A stretch of 64,000 nt of DNA from Gillisella vitis (GCA_009744235.1 WPHV01000014.1:1-64000); one strand, 5' to 3'; shown: positions 33,299 to 42,510, counted from the stretch's first letter. The notes: generated by a model not told the origin, from the sequence alone. Numbers and translations are program-made.

Positions 33299-33804
33299 CC
33301 GTTGAACGCCACATGATCCGGCTGGATAAAAAGCCGCAATTGTTTACCTTTCGGGTGGCGGGCGTGATCCTGCAAAACGATCATCTGCTGGTGCAAAGAA
33401 GCGTCAATGAAAGCTATTGGGCCTTGCCGGGAGGCCGAGCCGAAATTGGTGAAAGCAGCGAGCAGACGATTATCCGCGAAATGCAGGAGGAAATCGACCG
33501 CACGGTGCGCGTCGAGCGCCTGCTTTTCACGACTGAGGTTTTCTTTTCTTTTGATGATTACCGCGCCCACGAACTAGGGTTTTACTATCTCCTGGGCATG
33601 GATGTGCCCCTGCCCTTCCATCTCGATGATATTGTCCATCGCGTGATGGATGGTCCCACCGAGGTGCTCTTTCGCTGGGTGCCAGCAACGGCAGCGGGTT
33701 TTGCAGCTTTTGATATCCGGCCAGCCTTTCTGGGCAATTATATGGGGCAGTTGCCAGAGCGTGCAGAACACTTGATTGTGGATGAGGACAGCAATGACCA
33801 TTGA
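33295..33804 (+). CDS. Nudix hydrolase (second in tandem)
   Basis: A 169-residue Nudix protein with box GRAEIGESSEQTIIREMQEE (about 49-70). It shares the layout of the gene before it (ALPGGRAEIGES against TFPGGRAEIGET, and the closing HELGFYYLL against HELGYYYLM), so the pair is an old tandem duplication. Substrate specificity may have diverged. ATGA overlap upstream; the next gene begins in its 3' end. Confidence 0.88.
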   Translation: MTVERHMIRLDKKPQLFTFRVAGVILQNDHLLVQRSVNESYWALPGGRAEIGESSEQTIIREMQEEIDRTVRVERLLFTTEVFFSFDDYRAHELGFYYLLGMDVPLPFHLDDIVHRVMDGPTEVLFRWVPATAAGFAAFDIRPAFLGNYMGQLPERAEHLIVDEDSNDH

Positions 33805-34354
33805 TCCCTGCCGTATCTTTCGCAAGATGGCCCGCAACAATACCTTGGCCAATGCGAGATTGCTGGGTGCCTACGCGCAGCTTCAACCGGGTGAGTTTGA
33901 AGCGCCGCGCACCAGCTTCTTCCCCTCCATTAAGGCAACCCTCAATCACATTTTGACCGTCGATTGGTTCTATGTGGATGCCTTGGAAGGTGGCACGCTT
34001 GGTCCGGCGGCCTTTGACAATGAAGAGCCTTTTGAAACGGTCGACGCCTTGCACAAGGCCCAATCCGCTGTTGATCAGCGTCTTCTAAGTCTATGCGATG
34101 CCCTCACCGCTGACGCGCTTGCCAAAGACGTCACAGTACATCGCGAGACGAGGCTGCAAATTGAACGGTGTGACGATCTTCTCTTCCATCTGTTCCACCA
34201 TCAAACCCATCATCGCGGTCAGGTCCATGCCATGCTGGCTGGAACCAGTGTCAAGCCGCCCCAGCTCGACGAGTTCATAACGGCAACGGATTTCCGCGAC
34301 CGAGCCGATGATATGCGAAAGCTGGGTTGGACCGAAGCCGATCTCGGTCATTGA
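33794..34354 (+). CDS. DinB-family four-helix protein
   Basis: A 186-residue DinB-like protein. Helical bundle with potential metal-binding His at LNHILTVDWF (about 51) and HHQTHHRGQVHAML (about 133-146). Members are putative metal-dependent thiol transferases; DNA damage links are not general. The ATG at 33794 overlaps the end of the second Nudix gene by 11 bp. Confidence 0.82.
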   Translation: MTIDPCRIFRKMARNNTLANARLLGAYAQLQPGEFEAPRTSFFPSIKATLNHILTVDWFYVDALEGGTLGPAAFDNEEPFETVDALHKAQSAVDQRLLSLCDALTADALAKDVTVHRETRLQIERCDDLLFHLFHHQTHHRGQVHAMLAGTSVKPPQLDEFITATDFRDRADDMRKLGWTEADLGH

Positions 34355-34365
34355 AAAGGCAAACT

Positions 34366-34815
34366 ATGAACCCTGAATTTTCCCTGAGTGGCCAACTGAT
34401 CGAAGGCGGCCATCGTCTCATCCAGCGGGTCTATTATGAAGACACGGATTTTTCCGGTCTGGTCTATCACGCCCGCTATCTGCATTTTCTTGAGCGCGGA
34501 CGCACCGATTACCTGCGCTGCCTGGGCTGCGAACAGAGCGAGTTGATCAATGCCGACGAGGAAGGGCTGGTTTTCGTTGTGCATCGCATGGAGCTGGATT
34601 TCAAAAGCCCGGCGCGGATGGATGATATCCTTGTTATCGAGACCATCACCGAAAAGGCCGGAGGCGCCAAGATGGTGCTGCGGCAAACCATCAACAGTGG
34701 TGACCGCCGGTTGATTGAAGCAAAAGTGGTGATTGCCGTCGTTAACAAATTTGGACGCCCGCGCCGTCTCCCCGAGACGATTGCCGAGAAGTTCCTCGGC
34801 TTCACCCCTGGCTGA
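34366..34815 (+). CDS. ybgC: YbgC-type acyl-CoA thioesterase
   Basis: A 149-residue hotdog-fold thioesterase. The active-site strand is VYYEDTDFSGLVYHARYLHF (about 22-41), with Asp and His as in YbgC. YbgC heads the Tol-Pal locus in most Proteobacteria and contacts membrane phospholipid metabolism. I start at ATG 34366. 473 bp separate it from tolQ. Confidence 0.93.
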   Translation: MNPEFSLSGQLIEGGHRLIQRVYYEDTDFSGLVYHARYLHFLERGRTDYLRCLGCEQSELINADEEGLVFVVHRMELDFKSPARMDDILVIETITEKAGGAKMVLRQTINSGDRRLIEAKVVIAVVNKFGRPRRLPETIAEKFLGFTPG

Positions 34816-35188
34816 CAGTCCGGTCAAGAATTGCTGCTGGCCTGGCGAAAATGGTGATTTCGAGAGCCGAAGCGGTTTTCGTTCTAAAATGTTGACGCAT
34901 CAGGCAAGCACAGAAATTGCCATTCGCAGGCGGCCAGCGGCGATTATTGGACAGGCTATGATAACCTATCGTTAACAATAATGATGTCTTACTAACCTTG
35001 CAGTGCTTTGTGCGCCGCACGCCTTCCTTTGACCAAATTTAGCGGCAAAAAGGCAAGCTGGGTGCTTTGGGGATGGCGGATCGCGTTGATGAAACGCCAC
35101 CGCGCCTATCTGCACATCAGTCATACAAGTGCATGATCGATCACACTGCCTGGTAGTGCAGATATGATTGCATAGAAAAACGAATTTG
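34816..35188. other. gap upstream of tolQ with a dispersed repeat
   Basis: No gene. Holds a hairpin-type repeat (34838-34940), also present at 56086-56180, and probably the tol promoter. TGATCGATCA occurs near 35132. Confidence 0.5.
34838..34940 (+). repeat. dispersed hairpin-type repeat, copy 1
   Basis: Arms TGGCGAAAATGGTGATTTCG and CAGAAATTGCCATTCGCAGG pair imperfectly around an internal spacer. Copy 2 lies at 56086-56180 and shares the arms but not the middle. Confidence 0.65.
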
Positions 35189-35237
35189 TTACAGCGTTGT
35201 TTGCGCAAGCCCGCGTGATGCGCAAACAACGCTGTAA
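35189..35237. promoter_or_regulatory. perfect 19-bp inverted repeat upstream of tolQ
   Basis: TTACAGCGTTGTTTGCGCA (35189-35207) and its exact reverse complement (35219-35237) flank an 11-base loop. No T-run follows, so this is not an ordinary terminator. A second smaller hairpin (CGCCCGG / CCGGGCG, about 35241-35265) lies between it and the tolQ ATG at 35289. Confidence 0.7.
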
Positions 35238-35288
35238 ATCCGCCCGGTCTCTTTACGTCCGGGCGTCTGGATTTTGGGAACGGTAGCG

Positions 35289-36008
35289 ATGGAACAAGTA
35301 GGATTGGCAGCCGCAAGCCACGACGTGAGCCTTTGGGCCCTGTTCATGCAGGCCGGCTGGGTCGTGAAAATCGTGATGATCGGGCTTCTGGGCGCCTCCG
35401 TCTGGACCTGGGCAATCGTCATCGACAAATATGTCAGCTTTGCCAAGGCACGCCGCCAGTTCGACCAGTTCGAACAGGTGTTCTGGTCCGGCCAGTCGCT
35501 GGAAGAATTGTATCGCACGCTGGCCGAGCGCAACAATACCGGGCTTGCGGCTATTTTCGTCTCCGCCATGCGGGAGTGGAAGAAGAGCTTTGAGCGCGGC
35601 GCGCGTTCGCCCATCGGCTTGCAGATGCGTATCGACCGCTCAATGGATGTCACCATGGCACGCGAGGCCGAACATTTCGAAGCCCGTCTTGGCTCGCTGG
35701 CCACTATCGGTTCGGCTGGTCCCTTTATCGGCCTGTTCGGCACGGTTATCGGTATCATGACCTCGTTCCAGGCGATTGCCGGTTCGAAATCCACCAATCT
35801 GGCGGTCGTTGCCCCCGGTATTGCCGAGGCGCTGCTGGCAACAGCCATCGGTCTGGTCGCCGCTATTCCAGCCGTAATCGCCTACAATAAGTTTTCCGGC
35901 GAAGCGGGCAAGCTGTCCTCGCGCATGGAAGGCTTTGCCGACGAGTTTTCCGCCATACTGTCGCGACAGATCGATGAGAAGCTCCAGCCTCGCCAGGCGG
36001 CGGAATAA
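35289..36008 (+). CDS. tolQ: TolQ, proton-channel subunit of the Tol-Pal system
   Basis: A 239-residue ExbB/TolQ-family inner membrane protein with three membrane helices (about 15-40, 130-155 and 170-192). The second and third contain the conserved GSAGPFIGLFGTVIGIMTSF and EALLATAIGLVAAIPAV. With TolR it converts proton flow into movement of TolA for outer membrane constriction in division. The start is ATG 35289; a TTG 15 bp earlier is possible. The stop leads after 49 bp to tolR. Confidence 0.97.
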   Translation: MEQVGLAAASHDVSLWALFMQAGWVVKIVMIGLLGASVWTWAIVIDKYVSFAKARRQFDQFEQVFWSGQSLEELYRTLAERNNTGLAAIFVSAMREWKKSFERGARSPIGLQMRIDRSMDVTMAREAEHFEARLGSLATIGSAGPFIGLFGTVIGIMTSFQAIAGSKSTNLAVVAPGIAEALLATAIGLVAAIPAVIAYNKFSGEAGKLSSRMEGFADEFSAILSRQIDEKLQPRQAAE

Positions 36009-36057
36009 GGCTCCAGTCTAGAACGACTGGGCAAGGTCGGCGAAAGGAATTGATCAG

Positions 36058-36516
36058 ATGGGCATGTCGGTAGGAGCAAATGGAGGCGGCGGTGGCCGTC
36101 GCGGCAGCAGGCGCCGGGGCGGCAAACGCGGTCCCGTCAGCGAAATCAACGTCACGCCGCTCGTCGACGTCATGCTGGTGCTGTTGATCATCTTCATGGT
36201 TGCGGCACCAATGATGACGGTTGGCGTGCCGATTGACCTGCCGGAAACCCAGGCCAGCGCCATGAATTCCGATACGCAGCCGATCACCATTTCAGTCAAT
36301 CCGGCTGGCGAAATCTATTTGCAGGAAAGCCCGATCCCGCTTGAGGAAATCGTTCCCAAGCTCCAGGCTATCGCCACCACGGGTTACAATGAACGCATCT
36401 ATGTACGCGGCGACACGGCTGCTGCCTATGGCACGGTCATGAAGGTCATGGCGCGCATTTCTTCGGCTGGCTACAAGAATATCGGCCTTGTGACCCTGCA
36501 AGAACAGGACAAGTGA
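36058..36516 (+). CDS. tolR: TolR, proton-channel subunit of the Tol-Pal system
   Basis: A 152-residue ExbD/TolR-family protein: a basic, Gly/Arg-rich cytoplasmic N-terminus (residues 7-25), a single membrane helix (about 35-57) with the essential Asp in NVTPLVDVMLVLLIIFMVAA, and a periplasmic domain. It works with TolQ as stator and proton path. 9 bp to tolA. Confidence 0.97.
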   Translation: MGMSVGANGGGGGRRGSRRRGGKRGPVSEINVTPLVDVMLVLLIIFMVAAPMMTVGVPIDLPETQASAMNSDTQPITISVNPAGEIYLQESPIPLEEIVPKLQAIATTGYNERIYVRGDTAAAYGTVMKVMARISSAGYKNIGLVTLQEQDK

Positions 36517-36525
36517 TCTTTCGAA

Positions 36526-37695
36526 ATGAAAGGCAGTCTCGTCACATCTGCGATTTTGCACGCAACGCTGCTGGCCATGGCGCTGGTGACGATTAGCGCG
36601 CCTGCGCCCATGCAAGTCGCCGATGTCGAGGCCCTGCCCGTCGATATCGTGCCGATCTCGGAACTGACGCAAATTCAGCAGGGTGATAAAAAAGCGCCGA
36701 AGCGCGAAAAATCGGCACCCACCCCGACCAAGAAGCCGAGCACCGTTCAGAACGCGGAAAACATGGGCGACAACGAAGTCGACATGAAGACCCCGCCGAC
36801 GCCGTCGAAAAAACCGTCGCAGCAGGAAACGGCAGCAGCTCCTGAAAAGGTCGACAAGGTCTTGCCGACGCAGGACAACGAAACCAATGACGTCAAGGAA
36901 ATTGCCAAGGAAGAGACGGCGGTAGCCCCTTCCAAGGAAGCCGTGCCGGTGCCGAAGGACGTGCCGACCCCGACGCCCGAGCCAAAGCCGGAACCACCGA
37001 AGCCAGAACCGCCAAAGCCGGAGGCCAAACCAGAGCCGAAGCCGGAAGCAAAGCCGCAGGAAGTCGCCAAGGCAGAAGACATTCCGCTGCCGACCAGCGT
37101 TCCCCTGCCTGCGTCCAAGCCGAAGCCGGAGCCGCCAAAGCCTGCGGAGACCAAGACGCCTGAGCCAAAGCCAACGGAAGCCAAGCCGAAGACCGAGGCC
37201 GCCAAGGCACCTGATGTGAAGAAGGCTGACAAGAACCAGCAGGCGGCCAAGGCGAAATCGTCCAAGGAAAGCGATTTCAATGCCGATGAGATCGCCGCGC
37301 TCCTCAACAAGACCGATGCTGCCGGTGGCGGTGCCAAGCGCTCCACCGAACAGGCGGCGCTGGGCGGCAAGAAGACCACGGGCGGCTCGACACTCAGCCA
37401 AAGTGAAATGGACGCCCTGCGCGGTGCAATCCAGAACAACTGGTCGGTGCTGTCAGGCATGGGCGATGCCCAGGGCATGGTGATCCGCGCTCATTTCAAA
37501 CTGGACGAGAGCGGCAATCTGATCGGCGAGCCGGAAGTGACGGCCACCGGCGGATCGCCTAGCGCCCAGCAGGTGATGATCTCAAGCGCGCGCCGCGCCA
37601 TTCTGAAATCCGTGCCGTTCAAGAACCTGCCCGTTGAAAAATACGATGCCTGGTCCGAGGTTGTCGTCAACTTCGATCCAAGCGAATTCATGTAA
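36526..37695 (+). CDS. tolA: TolA, trans-periplasmic energy transducer
   Basis: A 389-residue TolA. N-terminal membrane anchor (about 6-24), a long Pro/Lys/Glu-rich periplasmic spacer (about 50-250, PKPEPPKPE-type repeats), and a C-terminal TolB/Pal-contact domain (about 290-389: SEMDALRGAIQNNWSVLSGM). The spacer is proline-rich rather than the Ala-rich helix of enterics. Stop codon lies in a 16-bp tandem repeat. Confidence 0.95.
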   Translation: MKGSLVTSAILHATLLAMALVTISAPAPMQVADVEALPVDIVPISELTQIQQGDKKAPKREKSAPTPTKKPSTVQNAENMGDNEVDMKTPPTPSKKPSQQETAAAPEKVDKVLPTQDNETNDVKEIAKEETAVAPSKEAVPVPKDVPTPTPEPKPEPPKPEPPKPEAKPEPKPEAKPQEVAKAEDIPLPTSVPLPASKPKPEPPKPAETKTPEPKPTEAKPKTEAAKAPDVKKADKNQQAAKAKSSKESDFNADEIAALLNKTDAAGGGAKRSTEQAALGGKKTTGGSTLSQSEMDALRGAIQNNWSVLSGMGDAQGMVIRAHFKLDESGNLIGEPEVTATGGSPSAQQVMISSARRAILKSVPFKNLPVEKYDAWSEVVVNFDPSEFM

Positions 37696-37728
37696 AAGCG
37701 AATTCATGCCCACACGAATTCATGTAGA
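37681..37728 (+). repeat. 16-bp tandem repeat across the tolA stop codon
   Basis: Three units with GAATTCATG at 37684, 37700 and 37716, exactly 16 bp apart. The first encodes the TolA C-terminus and contains its stop. The third ends about 20 bp before tolB. Confidence 0.85.
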
Positions 37729-37747
37729 AGCTGAAAGGCTTGCCCTT

Positions 37748-39055
37748 ATGAAGACATTCTCACTCCTGCGTATCCTGATCGTCCTCGTCGGCATGGCGGG
37801 CGCCTTTGCCACGCCGGCCATGGCGCTGGTCGAGATCAACATCAATAAGGGCAATGTCGAGCCGATGCCGATCGCCATTCCCGATTTCCTGTCGGCCAAT
37901 GGCATCGGCGCGAAGATCTCGGCGGTGGTCGAGGCGGACCTCAAACGCTCCGGTCTGTTCGCCCCGGTCAATCACGGCGCCTTTATCGACAAGCAGATCA
38001 ATCCCGATCAGGCGCCCAACATGCAGAACTGGACGGTGCTGAACGCCCAGGCCCTGGTGGTTGGTCGCATTACCCAGGAAGGCGATGGCCGCTTGCGCGC
38101 CGAATTCCGCCTGTGGGACACCTATGCGGGCCAGCAGATGAGCGGCCAGCAGTTCTATACCCAGCCTGAAAACTGGCGTCGCGTCGCCCATATCATCGCC
38201 GACGCGATCTATGAGCGCATCACCGGTGAAAAAGGCTATTTCGATACCCGCATCGTCTTCGTGGCCGAAAGCGGCACCAAGACCGACCGCAAGCGCCAGC
38301 TGGCCATCATGGACCAGGATGGCGAAAACGTCCGCATGTTGACCAACACCGCCAATCTGGTGCTGACGCCGCGCTTTTCGCCGAACCGCCAGGAAGTCAC
38401 CTATATGTCCTTCGAGGGCAACCAGCCGCGCGTTTACCTGCTGCAACTGGAAACCGGACAGCGCGAAGTGGTCGGCAATTTCCCCGGCATGACCTTCTCG
38501 CCGCGCTTCTCGCCGGACGGTCAGCGGGTGATTATGAGCCTGCAACAGGACGCCAATAGTAACATCTACACGATGGACCTGCGCTCGCGCACCACCACGC
38601 GGCTGACCAGCACGGCGGCCATCGATACCTCGCCGTCCTATGCGCCGGACGGACGCCGGATCGCGTTTGAGAGCGACCGTGGCGGACGCCAGCAGCTTTA
38701 CGTGATGAATTCAGACGGTTCTGGCCAGACCCGCATTTCCTTTGGCGAAGGCTCCTACTCCACCCCGGTCTGGTCGCCCCGCGGAGACTTGATCGCCTTT
38801 ACCAAGCAATCGGGCGGAAAATTCTCGATCGGAGTGATGAAGCCGGATGGTTCAGGCGAACGACTTCTGACCACCGGCTTCCATAATGAAGGCCCGACCT
38901 GGGCGCCGAACGGCCGCGTGCTGATGTTCTTCCGCCAGGCGGCGGGCTCCGGCGGGCCGCAGCTCTATTCCATCGATCTGACAGGCTATAACGAGCAATT
39001 GGTCAAAACACCGAGCTTTGCGTCCGACCCGGCATGGTCGCCGCTTCTCGAATAG
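37748..39055 (+). CDS. tolB: TolB, periplasmic beta-propeller protein
   Basis: A 435-residue TolB. Signal peptide about residues 1-27 (RILIVLVGMAGAFATPAMA), N-terminal alpha/beta domain, and a six-bladed propeller with repeated SPDG/APDG-type motifs (FSPNRQEVTYMSF, FSPDGQRVIMSL, YAPDGRRIAFES, WSPRGDLIAFT). It binds Pal and TolA in the periplasm. Start ATG 37748 gives the signal peptide. Confidence 0.97.
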   Translation: MKTFSLLRILIVLVGMAGAFATPAMALVEININKGNVEPMPIAIPDFLSANGIGAKISAVVEADLKRSGLFAPVNHGAFIDKQINPDQAPNMQNWTVLNAQALVVGRITQEGDGRLRAEFRLWDTYAGQQMSGQQFYTQPENWRRVAHIIADAIYERITGEKGYFDTRIVFVAESGTKTDRKRQLAIMDQDGENVRMLTNTANLVLTPRFSPNRQEVTYMSFEGNQPRVYLLQLETGQREVVGNFPGMTFSPRFSPDGQRVIMSLQQDANSNIYTMDLRSRTTTRLTSTAAIDTSPSYAPDGRRIAFESDRGGRQQLYVMNSDGSGQTRISFGEGSYSTPVWSPRGDLIAFTKQSGGKFSIGVMKPDGSGERLLTTGFHNEGPTWAPNGRVLMFFRQAAGSGGPQLYSIDLTGYNEQLVKTPSFASDPAWSPLLE

Positions 39056-39062
39056 CATGGTC

Positions 39063-39092
39063 ATCGCCTTCCGGCCCCCGCCGGAAGGCGAT
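39063..39092. terminator. strong hairpin after tolB
   Basis: ATCGCCTTCCGGC and GCCGGAAGGCGAT form a perfect 13-bp stem around CCCC. The following T-run is weak, so it may attenuate rather than stop tolB-to-pal transcription. Confidence 0.6.
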
Positions 39093-39286
39093 TGCATTTG
39101 ATGACCGGTCGTGAATTAAGTAAAGATTAACCATGACCGTTTGCTTCTGGTTAACCAGGATTGATTAGAGTTCGGCAACCACGATTGACACCAGCGTCAA
39201 TCGGCACTGCTCACACGGACCGCCCAACCGGCTGCCCACCATCACTGCACAATGACTGCCCCACACTACTTGCAAGGAGATCGGCC

Positions 39287-39820
39287 ATGAGCCGCACTGT
39301 AACCCCGGTAATGAGCCGCATGCAAAAGCTTGCCAGCAACCCCGCCATTCTCGCTCTCGCCATGACGCTGGCGCTGGCTGGCTGCGCTTCCAAGAAGAAC
39401 ATGCCCAACAGCGCGTCCGAGCTTGGCCTTGGCGGCGCAGGTGCTGCAACACCCGGCTCCACCCAGGACTTCACCGTCAATGTCGGCGACCGGATCTTCT
39501 TCGATACCGACTCAACCTCGATCCGCGCCGACGCCCAGCAGACGCTGGACCGCCAGGCTCAATGGTTGCAGCGTTATTCGCAGTATCCGATCACAGTCGA
39601 AGGCCATGCCGACGAACGCGGCACTCGCGAATACAACCTGGCTCTCGGCGCGCGTCGTGCCGCCTCCACCAAGGCTTATCTCGTGTCGCGCGGCATTCCG
39701 GCCAACCGTATCAAGACTATTTCCTACGGCAAGGAACGTCCTGTCGCCACCTGCGACGATATTTCCTGCTGGTCGCAGAACCGCCGTGCCGTGACTGTTC
39801 TCGGCGGCGCTGGAATGTAA
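39287..39820 (+). CDS. pal: Pal, peptidoglycan-associated lipoprotein
   Basis: A 177-residue OmpA-like lipoprotein. Lipobox LALAGC (Cys at about 34) after a long hydrophobic signal, then the OmpA C-terminal domain (about 65-170) with VEGHADERGTREYNLALGAR binding peptidoglycan. It anchors the outer membrane and is pulled by TolA. ATG 39287 follows AAGGAGA. A terminator follows. Confidence 0.96.
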   Translation: MSRTVTPVMSRMQKLASNPAILALAMTLALAGCASKKNMPNSASELGLGGAGAATPGSTQDFTVNVGDRIFFDTDSTSIRADAQQTLDRQAQWLQRYSQYPITVEGHADERGTREYNLALGARRAASTKAYLVSRGIPANRIKTISYGKERPVATCDDISCWSQNRRAVTVLGGAGM

Positions 39821-39855
39821 TTCACGAAATCGTGCCTGCATTCATGACAGAAACA

Positions 39856-39884
39856 GGGCGGTCTTCGGGCCGCCCTTTTGTTTT
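39856..39884 (+). terminator. intrinsic terminator after pal
   Basis: GGGCGG and CCGCCC pair around TCTTCGGG, then TTTTGTTTT. Confidence 0.85.
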
Positions 39885-40036
39885 CTTCACACTTTGGCCG
39901 AACTCGGTTGCTTTTTGCAAAGAACAGAGAAAAGCTTTATTGGCAGACATCGCAGGCTTGACGGTCGATATTCGACAGCAAAGCCTGACGGGCGCACATC
40001 AATCGGGCGATAACAAACAAAACAGGAACCACATCG

Positions 40037-41038
40037 ATGAAGAGACTTGTCGTGGCCGGGATGGTGGGAATGACTGCAATTCTCGCCCCCCCAATCCTCG
40101 GAGTCCAAGCGGGCAGCAGTGCCTTGGCCTTTTCGCTGTTCGAACGTCAGAACACGCCACCAGCGCCAGTCAGCGACATGCCAGTGCAGCAGGTCCAGCA
40201 GCAGGGCAGTGACATCGTTCAAGTCCAGCAATTGCAGGACCAGATCCGCCAGTTGAACGGCCGAATCGAGGACATGAGCTACCAGCTGCTGCAAATGCAG
40301 GAAACCATCCGCAAGGCGCAGGAAGACAATGAATTCCGATTCCAGGAGCTGGAAAAAAAAAGAAGTGACGCAGGCTCCCCCGGCCAGGCCAGCCCGTCGG
40401 TAGCGGCGCGCCAGCCAACTGGGGGCGGTGACGGCGTCGGCCAGATTATCGGCGAAACCGCTGGCAGCCAGGCAACAAACCCGGCTGGCGGCGGTCGCTC
40501 CGCGGCCCCCGGTGAAATGACGCTTGGCTCAATCGAAATGGACAACAGCGGCAATCCGGTCGGCGCCAGCGTCAATGGTTCGGCAGGTTCCAACGCCAGC
40601 ACCCTGCCGGGTACGGCCCCCACCGGCCAGGGCGGGACCAAAACCGCGTCGCTCGGCGGCGAGCAGGATCTCTACCAGATTGCCTATAGCCATGTGCTAT
40701 CGGGTGACTACAAGGCGGCGGAAGGCGAATTCCGCGATTTCATCAGCCGTTATCCGAAAAGCGGCAAGGCCGCCGACGCCAATTTCTGGCTGGGCGAAGC
40801 GCAATATTCGCAGGCCCGCTACAAGGATTCGGCTGAGACCTTCCTCAAAGCCTATCAAGGCTATGGAAAATCACCCAAGGCCCCGGAAATGCTGCTGAAA
40901 CTCGGCATGTCGCTGGCTGCTCTCGATAATAAGGACACCGCCTGCGCCACCTTGCGCGAGGTGAACAAGCGCTATCCCGACGCCTCCAAGGCCGTCCAGA
41001 ACAAGGCCGCCAGCGAGCAGAAGCGCCTGGCTTGCTGA
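40037..41038 (+). CDS. cpoB: CpoB/YbgF, Tol-Pal-associated periplasmic TPR protein
   Basis: A 333-residue CpoB. Signal peptide at 1-32, coiled-coil trimerisation region (about 60-110, VQQLQDQIRQLNGRIEDM), a long Gly/Ala/Pro-rich linker (115-210) and C-terminal TPR repeats (DLYQIAYSHVLSGDYKAAEG, ANFWLGEAQYSQARYKD). It links peptidoglycan synthesis with Tol at the division site. The stop overlaps the tilS start. Confidence 0.94.
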   Translation: MKRLVVAGMVGMTAILAPPILGVQAGSSALAFSLFERQNTPPAPVSDMPVQQVQQQGSDIVQVQQLQDQIRQLNGRIEDMSYQLLQMQETIRKAQEDNEFRFQELEKKRSDAGSPGQASPSVAARQPTGGGDGVGQIIGETAGSQATNPAGGGRSAAPGEMTLGSIEMDNSGNPVGASVNGSAGSNASTLPGTAPTGQGGTKTASLGGEQDLYQIAYSHVLSGDYKAAEGEFRDFISRYPKSGKAADANFWLGEAQYSQARYKDSAETFLKAYQGYGKSPKAPEMLLKLGMSLAALDNKDTACATLREVNKRYPDASKAVQNKAASEQKRLAC

Positions 41039-42387
41039 TGCCGCCCGACACCGGTTTGGACACACAGCTTCCGGGCCACGACCGACTGGGCGATTTCATG
41101 ACGGACACTCTATCCGCCGTCCCTCCTGACGCCGCCATTGCCGCTTTCCTTGACAGAATAAACCACCCCCTGCGCCTTCTGGTGGCGATTTCAGGCGGCA
41201 GCGATTCGACCGGCCTGCTACTTGCGTTGCATGAACAGCTGCACGCCATGCCAGCAAAACCCGTCACCCTTCACGCCGCCACCATCGATCACGGTCTTCG
41301 CGATGGCTCCGCCGCAGAAGCCGAAACGGTTGCAGCGCTTTGCGCAAGGCTCGGCATTCCCCATGAGATCCGCCGTTGGGCAGGCGACAAGCCGAAATCA
41401 GGGGTTTCCGCCGCCGCCCGGGCCGCCCGCTACCGGCTGCTCGCCGAGATCGCCAAGGAGATCGGCGCTGCCGCCATCCTGACCGGCCATACCGCCGACG
41501 ATCAGATCGAAACCATCGCCATGCGCGCGGAACGCAGCCGAAATCCTGAGGCGACCGGCCTTGCGGGCATGGCCTGCTCTGTCCTATTTGAAAATTCTAT
41601 CTGGATCACCCGACCGCTCCTGCGCTCGCGCCGCCAGGCAATCCGTGCATTCTTGCAGTCTCGTCAACTTGGCTGGATCGATGATCCCAGCAATGACAAC
41701 ATCGCCTATGAGCGTGCCCGGATCCGAGCCCGCCTCACAACGGCTCCGCAGATCGGCATGCCACACAACGAGCGCCTGTCTCTGTCGCAACAGGCCGCCA
41801 CGCTGGTCTCCACCCATGCCACCATGCCTCTGCCGGGGCTCGTTGATATCGATAACGCCCTGTTTGAGGCGCACCGGGCGATCCTTTGCCATGCTTTGCA
41901 GGCGTTGATTGCAACCGTTGGAGGCCAGCCGCATGGACCGGGGCAGGACGCGCTTGTGCGGCTTATCGCCCTTTGCGAACAGCCGCCTGGTGCCAGACTG
42001 ACACTGGGCCGCTGTCTTGCGCATCGTCATCGCCATGGCATCTATCTGGTCCGTGAAGGGCGCAATCTGCCGCATGGTCGTGTGAAACCAGGTGAGACCG
42101 TGCTGTGGGACGGCCGCTGGAAAATCAGCAATATCGACCGGATGGAAAGCCCGGTGCAGCCGGGTGGAACCGAAACAGATCAAAAGGCCACCGACCTGCC
42201 CGCCTCGCCCCTGCCCGTTTCATTGGCGGCGCTGGCCCGCCAATCTCTCCCCGGGATCGGTCCAAACCTGCGAGCCATACCTATTATTGCGCCCTACCAG
42301 GGGTTTCTCCCGGGGTTCGACTGGCCGCTCGCCGTGGCTTTGGCGGGTCTTTTCGACGCACCAGGCTTTTTATCACCCTGTTTTTAA
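41038..42387 (+). CDS. tilS: TilS, tRNA(Ile)-lysidine synthetase
   Basis: A 449-residue N-type ATP pyrophosphatase. P-loop SGGSDSTGLLL (about 43-53), TIDHGLRDGS and GHTADDQIETIAMR are TilS hallmarks. It turns the wobble C34 of tRNA-Ile(CAU) into lysidine so AUA is read correctly; essential. Start at ATG 41038 overlaps cpoB; ATG 41098 would also keep the domain. Confidence 0.95.
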   Translation: MPPDTGLDTQLPGHDRLGDFMTDTLSAVPPDAAIAAFLDRINHPLRLLVAISGGSDSTGLLLALHEQLHAMPAKPVTLHAATIDHGLRDGSAAEAETVAALCARLGIPHEIRRWAGDKPKSGVSAAARAARYRLLAEIAKEIGAAAILTGHTADDQIETIAMRAERSRNPEATGLAGMACSVLFENSIWITRPLLRSRRQAIRAFLQSRQLGWIDDPSNDNIAYERARIRARLTTAPQIGMPHNERLSLSQQAATLVSTHATMPLPGLVDIDNALFEAHRAILCHALQALIATVGGQPHGPGQDALVRLIALCEQPPGARLTLGRCLAHRHRHGIYLVREGRNLPHGRVKPGETVLWDGRWKISNIDRMESPVQPGGTETDQKATDLPASPLPVSLAALARQSLPGIGPNLRAIPIIAPYQGFLPGFDWPLAVALAGLFDAPGFLSPCF

Positions 42388-42510
42388 ATCTTATTGACGG
42401 AAAACGAAGTCGGGGCCGCGCTTTGCCTTGGCAAGGCGCTTCAGGAAACCTATGTTACTGTCCGACGATACGGCGTTTTCATGCGCCGAACATTTTTTCT
42501 GGGGAGTTCG

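Noticed and set aside
36292..37401. 369-codon open frame opposite tolR/tolA, Arg/Leu-rich
   Set aside because: Mirror of the Pro/Lys/Glu spacer of TolA; low-complexity artefact.
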